From: Emergomyces orientalis
Taxonomy: Eukaryota; Ascomycota; Eurotiomycetes; Onygenales; Ajellomycetaceae
Direction: 5' to 3'
Assembly: GCA_002110485.1 (NCBI GenBank)
Contig: MOWL01000068.1
Location: forward strand, 1,178,001 to 1,242,000
DNA: 64,000 bases
The notes beneath the pieces were generated by a model that was not told where the DNA came from, ran no database searches, and saw only the letters and a program-made list of their open reading frames with translations. Numbering within the stretch: position 1 is the first letter of the stretch; each line of letters begins with the position of its first letter. The position numbers and the translations under genes were made by a program. Of this stretch, positions 47,434-59,498 are shown in pieces.

Positions 47434-48671
47434 CTTAAGTTTGTGGAATATTCCACGCGTGATACTGGAATATTGCTTGGAGAAATGAACCATATAACGA
47501 ACGAAATGAAATACAAATATATGTCGGTCTAGAAAACAACGAGGAAAGAGGGTACTTGATAAACAGATATAAGACTCAAGCCAGCACCCACACCACTAAT
47601 TCTTGAGGTACATAGTATTTCGTAAGGGTGAGAGAAGAAGTCGCAATTATGCCCAGACGTAACCTTGGCGGACTAAAGATTGCGGATAAGGCGTGTTTAA
47701 GCTTGCTGAAGGCGGAATGACTGCATGCAAGCTCGCACATCATCGCATCCAACCCAAAGGAAAAAATTTCAAAGAGGGCTCCGCTGGATGGGAGCATTGC
47801 ATACTCCATTGAGTCCATCCTAGGCTTAGCCCTGATGTCGTGCTTTTGACATAGAAAACGCAATGACTGGTGGGTAGGTTCCACCCTTTGCAACAGGTTT
47901 ATTGGTATCTCATTGGCCCGCGTTTCATTTGAAGCTCCAAAAATCCACGGGACGCCGAGCGCCGAGCGGGTATTCCAGCCATAGCTCCGTGGATCTACGG
48001 TGAGGCAAAAAAGTATCTTATTTTTGTGCCTGGCTGCTAAAAATAAGAAACGTAAAGAAAAATTGACTGCTCGAGATTACTTGGAGTAGAGGCTTTGCAA
48101 TTCTTGAAAAGATATCGAGGGTTTGCCTTGAAGCACATTCATTCAGAATTCCCAACAAAGATATTTCATATCCAATCTCAGAATTTCACATCTGCACAAA
48201 AAGTTTGCAGGGAGGCGACAGAAGCCGCAGGCATGGTTGCCACAGAATTGTGATGTTGATAGAGCCTTCACGCCAGCCTTTCCTGATATGGTTATATTAG
48301 CGACTTTCAGGGTGCAGCCAGATCTGCGTGGCCTTGGCATCTGACTACCAATGGGACTGCGGTTTGAACATCACAGCAATAGTACTCAGCAAAGTACGAG
48401 TATCAAAGCAACGGACTATGAATTCGGGGCTATGGCACACATTCCCCCGTTATCTAACCCTCTCTGTAAACACTGAAAAGCCTTGGCAACGGTTGTCAAT
48501 GGCTCGCAATTGCTACTCCGCCTTTTTCTGTCCTCGCGAGTCGCATTACGAGAACAATTGCACAGCAAAGGGTTGTTCGTGGCTGCGTGGCGACTGATCC
48601 ACGAACATTTTGGCGAATAAAATCCAAAAGAGGGCCACAAAATCAATATTTCCATGTACATAAAGGGGAGA
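47434..48671. other. Divergent intergenic region
   Basis: Between the starts of the methionine permease (minus) and the GH13 pseudogene (plus). No recognisable ORF or motif cluster found. Confidence 0.55.
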
Positions 48672-50766
48672 ATGGCTAACACACAAGCCGGAGGAAAATC
48701 GAGAGACCTCGTCAAGAGAACGTGGTGGAAAGAATCCTCCGTGTAGAAGGTCAATCCCGCCTCCTTCAAAGAATCCAACTGTGATGGGATCGGTGATATC
48801 CCTGGAATCATCTCAGAACTTGACTACATCAAGGATCTGGGGGTGGATATTGTGTGGCTGTCACCCATCCTCCAGTCACCGCAGGTGGATATGGGCTATG
48901 ACATATCCAATTACTATGAGATCTACCCGCCCTATGGTACTATCGAGGACGTAGATGCCCTAATTGAAAGTTTACATAGCCGGGGTTTGAAATTTGTTAT
49001 GGACCTTGTCGTCAATCATACTTCTGACCAGGTATTTGCTGATGCCTGTTTTCCTTGGTTTGCTGTTCATGTATACACACTCTTAAGTGTTTATCAAGCT
49101 AACCTTTAAAGTAGCATGAATGGTTCAAGCAAGCCAAATCCTTGCCGCAGAATCCATATAGGAACTGGTATATTTGGCAAAAGCCAAAGTATGACGCAGA
49201 CGGAACTCCGCGACCCCCCAATAACTGGAAATCGCATCTTGGGGGTATATTTTACCTCAACCAATCTTACCATTGCCCATAATCCTTCGACAGAAAAAAG
49301 GGGAAGATACACGTAGACATTATTCTATCGACAAGAACTAACACATAACAGGGTCCGCATGGGAACTGGACGCCTCATCCAACGAATATTACCTGCACCT
49401 ATACGCAAAAGAACAGCCAGACCTGAATTGGGAAACCCCAGAAGTGCGTGCAGAAATGCACCACATAGTGCGCCACTGGTTGGCCAAGGGCGTCGATGGA
49501 TTCCGTATCGACGTGATCAACTTCATTAGTAAAGACCTAGAGTTCCCGGATGCGCCGACCACCGATCCCTCTCAACCGTGGCAAGATGGCTCAATGCATT
49601 ACGCCTGCGGACTGAAACTTCACGACTACCTCCAGGAACTTGGCAACATCCTAAAGGAGTACAAAGCTTTCGCCGTGGGTGAGATGCCCTGCGTCGCCGA
49701 CGCGAAAGAGATTTTCAAAGCGGTGGGATTCGATAGAGAAGAGTTGAGTGCGGTCTTCCATTTCGAAGCGTAAGTCCGCACTCTCCCCCCATATATAGTG
49801 AAAGAACCAAACAATATTAAATTACCCCCAAGCACGGACATTGACGACCACCCACCCAACAACGGCAAAAACGCACCGCAGCCCTTCACCCTACCAGCTC
49901 TCAAACGAGTCGTTAACACTTGGCAAACCTACATACACACCAACAACTCCTGGAACGCCCTCTACCTCGAAAACCACGACCAACCCGGAAACTCTTCACA
50001 GCTCACCAACCCCAAGAAGAAGCAAAACCGACTCACAGACACCCACCACAACCTCGCCGGCCAAATGCTCGCGACCTTCTTCGCCCTCCAAAAGGGCACA
50101 CCTTTCATCTCTCAAGGCCAGGAACTAGGCATGATCAACGCTCCCGCCAGCTGGCCAATTGAAGACTTCCACGATATCAAAATCCTGAATCACTGGACGG
50201 AGCTACGCAAGCGATATGCGGATGAGACGGCGGTCTTCACCTGTGCACTAGAAGCGTTTCTGTTTGGGCCGCGCGATGCTGAAGCGACCCCGCAAACTGG
50301 GTCCATACCCGCTATAACCACTAGCACGAATCAGGAGGTGACAAAGCCATGGATCGGGCTCCGTGATGAGTTTGCGGACTGGAATGCGGGGAGGGAGGTG
50401 GGTGCTGATGTGGGAAGTGTGCACAAGTATTGGAAACTGGTGTTAGCGCTGCGGAAGGAGTGGGTTGATATCTTCGTTTATGGGGATTATGAGCTTGTGG
50501 ATGAGGCTGATGAGAGGGTGTTTGTATATACGAGGAGCATGGAGGGTGCGGGGGTGGCGGTTGTCGTGTTAAATTTTGCGGACGAGGGGGTGGAGTGGAC
50601 GGTGCCGGAGGGGGCGGCGGGGGAGGAGAAGGTAAAGGGTGTGCTTGGGAAGGGGAAGGTTGTGTTGGGGAATTATGAGGGCCAGAGGATTGAGGGCGGA
50701 GGGGCAAAGGTGGTATTGAGGCCGTTGGAGGCGTTTGTGGTTATTTTGGCGGAGGGCAACAGCTAA
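48672..50766 (+). pseudogene. GH13 alpha-glucosidase (maltase/isomaltase) with an in-frame stop in the first conserved block
   Basis: The ancestral enzyme hydrolyses alpha-1,4/1,6-glucosides in the cytosol. Exons 48672-49031, 49115-49244, 49352-49769 and 49833-50766 join in phase and give the whole GH13 order. Catalytic residues are still encoded: nucleophile Asp at 49510-49512 (GFRIDVINF), acid Glu at 49681-49683 (VGEMP) and third Asp at 49978-49980 (LENHDQ). Codon 25 (48744-48746) is TAG, where family members have the Tyr of VYQxYPASFKDSNGDG. The next codons are also changed (Gln to Lys, Tyr to Asn), as is the calcium loop (Asp to Glu, Gly to Cys), while the frame stays open on both sides. 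The block between 50217 and 50335 is poorly conserved. Reinitiation at ATG 48843 would lose barrel strand 1. Recent decay is likely; a base-call error or hidden splice cannot be excluded. Confidence 0.78.
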
Positions 50767-53288
50767 TGATAAGTGGGATGTGGTAGTGTAAGGCTGATAA
50801 CAAGTTTAGGAACGCAACGAATTTAATACCAAATTCTCTCTGATGGCCAGGATTGATGGATTGATGAAGCCAAAACCTCCCTCTTTCCTCTCTCTCCTCC
50901 CCCTATTTCCACCCCTTTCTTTTTTTTCTTTTTTTTCCCTGAACATTTCGAATGAAACCTACGCCTAGCCCATCACTTATTTGTGTCGCAACAGATAAAC
51001 TACAGAGAGATAGAATAACTACATAGATATCTAGATATCTAGGCACGCTATGCAAATCACAAGTAGATTAAAGGGGTATTTTTATTTTTAATTTTTATCT
51101 CAACAAAAAAAGATATCTCTCATCTCCCAGCTCCCAGCACCTGCCTGCCCCAATCCGTGGAAAACAGCCCAACCCAGCTTGTTTCTAAGCATGATAAACG
51201 GTAAGAGTGACACAAAAAAGGCCAATCTTTTTTTTTTTTACGGTATAAAGGTATATCGTGGGTATGAGGTATTCACTGACTGCACGTACATTTTACAACC
51301 ATAGTAAGTGCTCTGGACAAGCAAGGAAAAGAGCATTGTGTTAAATAAACATTTTAAAAATAAATTGAAAGTCCTCAGCAGAGAGATGTTATGCAGCTAC
51401 ATATATATATAGAGAGAAAAAAAATTGAAAAAATTGAAAAAATGAAACAAGGTCTTTGTTTCTTCTTTCATGTTCTGCTTTTCTTTTCATGTTTCAAATA
51501 CAATAAGCATGAAATGAAAACAAGGCAAAAATCCAAAAGTACAAATGTTAAAACAATATAACAGTAACAGTCTGAGAAAGTGATCAAAAAGGCATTTTGT
51601 TCATGAGACACAAGGGGTTTTAATCGTATCAACAGGCAAAGAAAAAGAAAGAAAGAAAGAACCAGTTTCCACTCAAATACTTTTTTTTTTTTTTGAAAAA
51701 CTCAGTGATGGCTTCATGTTCCATGTTTCAATAACACTTCAGTTACAGAACTGTAGAAGGAAACAAAAATAATAATAAAAAATAAAAAACTAAGAAGGAC
51801 AACCTTCATTTCATATAAGTTAGCCCGGCTACATTATAAAATTGAATAAAAGCCAAAATAAAGAAAATCTTTAAGCCCATGGGAGACTTTACTCTATATA
51901 TATAGGTCCTACGTAGGTACCTAAAGCAGATTATATAGAACATCAAGAAGGATGACAGAACAGCAGGACGATCAGCGGCTAGAAGCCTTTTGGAAGTTTA
52001 TAAGCGGCAGCTTGCAGTCTGCCAGATATCAAAAAAAAAAAAAAAAAATAGGGAGCAAAGCGGGCGGGAGAGGCGCCATGGCACCCATCATACCATAACC
52101 ATGTATATCTTTCCACCCTTCAATTTCAACCTTTTTTCACTTGATAGAAAGTCTTTGGTTTTTGGTTTTTGGTTTTTGGTTCGTGTTTTTCCTTTTCTTG
52201 AATCATGGTTGAGAAAAAAGAGGTTTCCTACCTATCAACCCCTCACTTTGTTTTCATGTTTGATTGATTGATTGTTTTGTTTCTTTCTTCTCTCCAATAT
52301 TCCATCAACAACAGAAAAAAAGAAAGAAAAAATGCTTCACACTTTAGTAGAAACCCTTTTGAAAGGAAAAAAAGTGAATGGGGTGAGAAAAAAAGAAACC
52401 AAGAGAAGTGTAATAAAAAGTAATATCTGTTTAATAAGAAATAAAATAAAATAAAATACAGTTTCAACAAACAAAACAGCCAATAAAACTAATATATATG
52501 TATATATAAATAAACCCTCACGCGAAGGAAGAAGAAATACATGAAAAAGAGAATGGAAGAAAGGGCTTCAGGAGGAGAAAATATACATGATATATGTATG
52601 TATATATATATATATATGAAGAAAGGACATACAAGAATAGAATATAGCAAACACAACAAAATGACACAATCAACATAACAAGCAAACATGCAACGCCACT
52701 TGACTTCTTTTCTCTTTGTGGTTTTTCTCTTTCTCTCCTTTCTGGTCTTTCTTTTTTTTCCTCTTGAACTTTTCTTCTTTTCTCCCGTCATCCACCTTCA
52801 TTCTCCCCCCATTGTTCCGTACTAGGAGGGTAGGGGCGGGTTCGGTTTTGTTTCATCAAGGCGTCAGTGGAACCTCCCCCCCCTCCCACACCCCTCTATT
52901 CTTGTATGCTTTTGGCTTTTATTTTCACGCCTTTTTTCCCCGCCCCTTTGGGGTATATCAGGTATGGGCAAAAAAAAAAAAAAGATTAAAAATAGAATTG
53001 AAAAAGAGGGCAGCAAGAAACGAAAAAAAACGAAACAAAGAATTGCCAGGAAGGGGGAAAAAGCCGAAACGGAACGAGAGAAAAAGATAATAAAAAAAGA
53101 ATAGAAGAAAACGGGAAGGGAAGAGATGTTTAAAAGTTTTTAATAAAAAAAGGAAAGGTTAAAGTGACGATATATGATGATGATGATGTAAATTGGATTG
53201 ACGCGGGGAAGCTAGCCCCTGGCTATACTATGCCACTACTACAATTTCACAAAAAGGCGAATGAAGAAGAAGCAGTGAAAAAACACAC
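50767..53288. other. Convergent intergenic spacer, 2.5 kb, very A/T-rich
   Basis: Long homopolymer A and T runs (e.g. 52031-52049), AT runs (52604-52617) and a ggttttt heptamer repeat at about 52157-52182. Frames here are low-complexity and rejected. Confidence 0.55.
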
Positions 53289-54264
53289 TTATGCAACAGC
53301 CATCTCAGCACCCCCTGGCCGGGCGACGTTTTCAGCATATCTGCCGCCAAAGTTACCTAGAAAGAAGTAGAAACAAAAATCGTTAGCATTTCCATTGTCA
53401 AGAAAGTCTGATTTTTCTTTTTCCCTAGCAAAGCAAGAACATATATATATATATATATATATAAAACATACCAGGAGGCCCATAGTTGCAAACGGTATTC
53501 CAGCGCAGATGGTTGGAGCATTGGACAGTAGCGCAGCCAACGACGGTAGTACTCTTCCACACGATTTGGGTGAAATGGCCCCATTTCGAGAAACTGCTCA
53601 TGTCTGGCTTGGATTGGCCATACATGCCAGCGAACAGACCGGCCTCGTCGTTGTACATCATGTTCGTGATCAGCTTGCCGATGTCCTTGGGTGCGATGCC
53701 GTAGCCAATGTTTTGGCCGTAGGATTCGCCGCCGACGGAGCTGTGGGAGTTTTTATTAGTTTTTTTTCTTTCTTTCCAGATTTTTTTTCTCTTTCCTTTA
53801 TTGCAACGGGGGAATAAATGTATAACTCACGTATCATGCTCGAAGACGCATTTGGAAGCTACCTGCCGAGCGTAACTCTCAAGGTTGCCGGACCAGGCGA
53901 GGCCGGGAGCTGAGTGGTTGCTACGATGGATGTTGTGGTGCTTGAGCACCAGGGATTTGTAGTCGGTGCCGTAGCTCGGGGGAGCAGGTTGAGGCTTGGG
54001 TGCAGGCTTGGGTGCAGGCTTGGGCGCAGGCTTAGGTGCGGGCTTGGGCTGCGCCTGTGGCTTGGGTGCCGGAGCGGGAACAGAGCCCTCATCCTTTGGA
54101 GGAGGAGGGGGGGGGGTTGGAGTGGGAGTGGGAGTGGCAGCGCCGGGAGTTACGTATTTAGTGACGGTGACGACGGTGAGATCGGTCACGTAGGCTCTGT
54201 TCACCAACGGGGAGGAGAGCGCGCCAGTGGCCCAGAGGGCAGTGAGGAGGAGCGAGGATCGCAT
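53289..54264 (-). CDS. Secreted CAP-domain (SCP/PR-1, Pry-like) protein
   Basis: Three exons: 54264-53831, 53740-53472 and 53356-53289; introns are 90 and 115 nt; 256 aa. It begins with a signal peptide (MRSSLLLTALWATGALSSP, cleavage near residue 18-20). A linker with Thr/Pro and a Pro/Lys hinge (repeated APKP, about residues 64-92) precedes the CAP domain (about 97-250). The CAP motifs are HNIHRSNHSAPGLAWSGNL, ESYGQNIGYG, SKWGHFTQIVWKSTTVVGCA and VCNYGPPGNFGG; the last is completed by the final exon. Fungal Pry proteins bind and export sterols and fatty acids and are found extracellularly or in the wall, which is a reasonable expectation here. Intron 2 holds an (AT)n tract. The lysine-rich hinge could hold the protein at the negatively charged wall. 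Confidence 0.93.
53441..53463. repeat. AT dinucleotide microsatellite in intron 2 of the CAP gene
   Basis: About eleven AT units within the 53357-53471 intron. Confidence 0.9.
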
Positions 54265-55601
54265 GTTTTCTTGTTTCTGTCTTCTTTTTTATTTTCTTCT
54301 TCCTCTTCTTTTAGTATGTTTTTCCCTTCTACCAGAGTAGGAGAGATATCAAAAAATTGTCGGGGTCGTCGGGACGTCGTCGTCAAGTCGTCGTCGTCGG
54401 GAGAGGGTTATCAGCCAGGACAATAGGGGGTGTAGAATCAAAAATAAAGTAAAAGTTGAAAGGCACGTAAAAGCTGGCGACGTTTCTCTTGATTTGATTT
54501 GCTTTGCTTTCTGATTCACGCACAGATCAACTGCGAGTGAGAGAGATAGTTGGAATGGGTGATCAGAATCTGACCAAGGCAGACCGAAGAGAGCGGTATT
54601 GTAGACGGGGTTTGATGCCGAAAGGAGTGACAAGTAACAGCAAGCTGGAAGTACACTTTGAAGGAGCGAAAAGTGCACAGCAACGAGCAAGGTTAGCGAC
54701 TGAGAAGAAACACGGGAAGATGAGCAGGGAAGAAGCCGAAAGGAGAGACGGCGGAACGAGAGTATATATAAGGGAGAGACGAAAGAGAGAGGGAGTAGAG
54801 GGAGAAGAGGAAGAGAGGCGAAGAAGAAGAAGAGGCGAGAGAGAGCACAATCTCACTCTTCGCCAGGAAATGAGGAATCTGTGAAATGAGGCCAAGACCG
54901 TTCACGGGCTGGGCTGGGCTGGGGCCCGGGCGTGATAGGTTGGGCGTGAAACAAGCCACTTACAACTGGGATGACATCTTGCTTGCTTTGGCTTCATTAC
55001 AATTACAATTACAATTACAATTACATTACTAGTTACACCCATCAACAATCATTCTCGAAGTGGCGGTTTGAGAGCTGGAATCCCGTGCTGTGCAGGACGG
55101 AACATTCAGGGCGAAGATATAACCCTGATCGAATCTTGGAAAAGTTTCTTTGCATCGATTTGGGCATGATGGATGATGATGGGTGATGATGGGTGATGAT
55201 GATGATGATGATGTGCCTGTGCCTGGTGCTTGTGCCTGGTGCCTGCCTGTACCTGGCTGGGCTGTATGCCCCTTGGAAACAAATCTTGTTCGCCCTTCTT
55301 AAGAAGTTCTGAGCCAGGGACGAGGCACGGTATGATACTCATCGGTACAGATTACAGAGAATTACTTTCTGTGTAATCCGTATGATGTATGATGTATGAT
55401 GCTAGGAAGAAACTACGTGCAGCAGCTAAATTCATTCCGTGTCTCTTGGCACTGCACGACTCCCTGATGAAACAAGAGACACGAGCAAACATCCCGGGAA
55501 CTTGGGCACTTGGGCACTTGGGCACTTGGGAAGAAGCCCTTTTATCAACATCAACCAGCTCATCACTGAGAATATATACGACTGTACATAACTTGAATAC
55601 T

Positions 55602-55604
<3 letters not shown>

Positions 55605-55639
<35 letters not shown>
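55605..55639. repeat. TC dinucleotide microsatellite
   Basis: About 17 uninterrupted TC units in non-coding DNA. Confidence 0.95.
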
Positions 55640-55641
<2 letters not shown>

Positions 55642-58161
55642 TCATCATATATAACCATACATACATACTTCTACATGAAATCAGCTGTCTCACTGAGAAA
55701 CCTGTCCCACTGCTACCTTGTTAATAATAAACCTTGACTCCCCTTAACTACCTTTCACTAAATCGCTGGGCAGCCATGGCCCAGGGGGATCGTCTCTCCT
55801 CCACCAACCACAGCCAACCACACGCCCCAACCAGCAGCCCCCGGGCTGTCTTTGCTGGCCCTGTTTGCAGGCACCCCGCCCTCGCTATTGGCTGACCCCT
55901 TTTTAATGGGTATCATTTCTTATCCAGATGATTGTTACTTTAACACGATACCTTGTAGGTTACAGCTAACATTCCTCGATACGATACGACTCTCGATTTG
56001 TTTTTCTTTTCCATCTGTCACAGTATGCGCTGTCTCTGTCTCGTGGGAAAAAGACTCTCTCCCATCCACCTCTCTCGTGAAAACTTTTTGCTGTCAGTTT
56101 CTTCTATTTTTCCCCCCCCCCGTCACCGGTAATCTACATGCGTACGATCCTAGGCTAAGAATTTTAAAAAAACACATCGCCAGAATCGTAAATTCCCATA
56201 CACAACGATACACTCACACACACACACACACCAAAAAAAAACCCCTGGCCTTGTTGTTGCCGCCCATGAGGCACTTCCCGGTTGTTTTGTTTCTCTCGTT
56301 CGACCGGCCCCGTTTCAGACCAGAATTTCTGTTCCACTTTCCCCCCACCTGCCTGGCCAGCCATCTCGAAAACATCATCAAACATCTCCAGAAGAAAACC
56401 CCCATAAAAATAAAGTATGTATATATATATCAAGTAACTAAGTAGGTAAAATTATCAAGTTATTGTTCTAGATCAAGAAAAGCGACAAGAATAATCCACA
56501 TCAATGACACTCTCTCCATCCCTTGAACTTCATAAGTTTTGTAGATCCTGTGCCGCCCAACCCAAACCATCGATACGGTAGGTAGGGCCATAGATCTCCG
56601 GAATCCTTGATCCCAATGAATGTGAGAATCGATCTCTTTTGTATTTTTTTTTTTTTTTTTTTTTTTGAATCGCCGGCGGAATTTCGCCTCGGCTTCCCAT
56701 TCCTTGTTTCCCCATCCCTGTCGCCTTTATCTGATCCCCTTTTCCATGCCCACCCATCGAATGGGGGGGGGGGGGGGGGAATAATGGATGAATTTTGCGA
56801 TCGGAATATTCCCATGCCAGATTTTTAATATTTTTTTTCGCCTTTTTTTTCTATCGTCATGATTAAATTATTATCATCATGAATAATTTTGCCTTCTTTC
56901 TTTCTTTCTTCTCGCCATCCCCACCAATGCAAAACCTTGACAAAAAGAAAAGAAAAAGAAAGAAAAGACCTGAATGGGAATGATTGAAAGAAACAGAATA
57001 TTCCTTCTTAACTAATGACTACCTGGCCACAAAACTTATTTATTACCTTCATACCTGGATACTTAGGAACATGTTACATACCTACGGATTACCTAGGTAT
57101 GCAGATAGGTTTACCTGGGAATTTCCAGCCAGAGCAACCTATTTTGTATATATATATAATTTTGCTGCTTCAAGCCCATTTTCCCACATTGACTACAAAC
57201 CAACTGCACTTTGGCCTTTGGCTGTAGATGCGCTGGCTTATCAGTTATTTCAAAATCCCTAAAAGCATGTTCTGAGTTGTTTTTATCAAAAGCTGATTTG
57301 CAATGATTTCATTAAACGTTAACTACCTTGCAACAAGGGAGCCCGATCCTGGCGAATCCTGCCATATGAAGAGGTGTTTTTTTCCCCCCTTACTGAAGCC
57401 ATTTTGCTTCAATTCTTGAGGAGCTCTGTTTATTTTTTTATCTTTTTTATTTTACAGAAGAGAATTCTGCTTCTTTTCATTTTACAAAAGGAAAGAGTTC
57501 TTTGCAAAAATGAACGGCTTACCATCAACCCCATATTTAAGTTTCTTCGTTCAGCGTTTTTTTGTTTACCGGTTTCCGGCTTTTGGGCTTTGAGATGAGA
57601 ACTGTGCTGAAAGTGCAATTTTTTTTAATTTAAAAAGAACGGCTATAAAACTATATAGCCTCGGTTTAAACACTCAAGCTTATCATGGTCTCACCTCGCA
57701 GGCAGTCTGCGGAGACTAGATCGACCAATGTTGTATATCTGCCCTTTACTGTTAGGGCATTTCGAGCAAACTATTATGGCAAATATGCGTGGTGCGGGTG
57801 CACCAATTTTTGAAGACGGTTTCCTCCCTTCCCCCGGTACGGATCAGATGGGCGAGACGCTCCAGGGCCCAATGGCAGAGTAGAGAGAATGGATTTCGAG
57901 GTTGCAAATCGACTTGATAATAGGGCCAATTACCGGTGGTCAAGAGATCATCGACAGCTCCTCTCTTCTCTCCCTCTAGACGAGGCGGAATAGGCCTCTT
58001 AATTCACTACTACATATCATCAGCAGGATCTGGGCACCAGTCAAACTAACCTAAATGGAAACCTGTACCTGTGTAATTTTGTCAAGTAATAAACTTGTTT
58101 AATCGTGCGCATGTCCCTTACCTACCTGGGTAGTTAAGGGTTTCTTCTCCACTGCACGTAG

Positions 58162-58179
58162 AACAACAACAACAACAAC

Positions 58180-58217
<38 letters not shown>
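58162..58217. repeat. Trinucleotide array: AAC then AAT
   Basis: About six caa/aac units pass directly into about twelve ata/aat units, suggesting expansion after a C to T change. Confidence 0.93.
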
Positions 58218-59498
58218 CAAGGGAAGTAACATCGCAACCCCGACAAAGACAAAACAACCAAAAAAAAACCCAGTTTTGATCTTGAAAGTCGGGTTAAGCA
58301 GCCTTCTCGCGGAATCTCAAATCCCTTCGAATCTAGATAGACACCCCTCAGCAGGCAATGGCAGCGGAACTCCGATCTTTGGTTCTGTCCCGGCCCGCTC
58401 TGTTCAAAGAACATTTCAGTACCGTGTGGTGGGTGCGAGCCAGCCTGGGTCTCGGGACCGGCCTGTCCAGGCTCTCTGTCCCGGCCCCTCCCTACCATGA
58501 AACGGGAACTTGAAACAAAACTTGCCCCGCACGGAGTCTTATCGCCGTCTATCTGTAGATATAGATAGATAGCCCTAGAGAAGAGAGGGGAAAGTTTTCA
58601 GGCTTTTTGTTTCATTTTTTGAATTATTATTGTTCACAACATCCACCGAAAGGCAAGGAAGGAAGAAGGAGGAGGCAAAAAAAATAAAAATAAAAAAATA
58701 AAAATAAAATAAAAAGTAAAAAATACGTAGCTGGTTTTTCATTGATAATTAATAATATCTATATCGTGCCTTACCTACGAATGTACAGTACAAGAACATA
58801 CATGGATACAATGCATAGAGGACCTGCATACGCAGTTTGAATGAAAATATCTTTGTGGGGGTAAAAAAGATTACGAGAAAAGAAGGAGAATCTTAAACCG
58901 GGCTGCCTCATGTGTTGTTGGCACCACAACAACGATGATGCATTCAACAATGTAAGTTTATATCTTCAGCACGTCGATAGGGTGGGTGGGTGTACAGCGC
59001 GCCGTGTTGCTGCCTGTATCTCTAATCTACGACTGCATGCGATGAATGATGTGTTCAATTCATCGATGCCCCTCTCTCAAAGTCTCACACTTTTATTATT
59101 TATTTGCGCCTTGTTGTGCAGTCCGAATTTTCATTTTCATTTTCATTTTCATGAGTATAAAAGTCTAGAGGAATGACGGAGAGGAGATCTCTACCCTCTA
59201 GTCCCTATCATACTCCTACATTCATTAACTTATCCAAACTTACTAGTATACTTCTGGCCATATTCCCTTGCTCTCTCTGTACAGAGCATTTCTCATACAC
59301 ACATAGGTATTCGTAAACATAGAAACAATGCCACTGAACGTGGAGGGTCTTACTTAAATCAAACAAAAACCAACAGCCGTATCTCATCAACCAAAACAAG
59401 AGAATTGAGGCAAAAGGGGAGGGGAAAAAAATAATCATAAAAAAAAACAAAAAAAACCTCCAACTCAATCAACTTTTAAACATAAGCCTACCTACCTA

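Larger units (their letters stand above)
54265..59498. other. Gene-free stretch of 5.2 kb, rich in simple repeats
   Basis: Upstream of the CAP gene and 3' of the thioredoxin-domain gene. It contains an attaca hexamer repeat (54996-55024), gat triplets (55170-55213), a cttgggca repeat (55500-55528), (TC)17 at 55605-55639, poly-T (56646-56666), poly-G (56764-56779) and a caa/aat triplet array (58162-58217). The largest frame (55852-56445 plus, 197 codons) is built on a CA repeat and pyrimidine runs and shows no domain. No coding gene is supported; untranslated leader, non-coding RNA or regulatory DNA are possible. Confidence 0.5.

Noticed and set aside
55852..56445. 197-codon plus-strand frame
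   Set aside because: Composed of pyrimidine tracts and a CA repeat (Thr-His runs); no recognisable fold, no splice-supported extension.
58162..58217. CRISPR-like regular repeats
   Set aside because: Pure triplet microsatellite without spacers; eukaryotic context.
58118..58498. 126-codon minus-strand frame with poly-Tyr and poly-Cys
   Set aside because: Generated by the AAC/AAT triplet array read in one frame.
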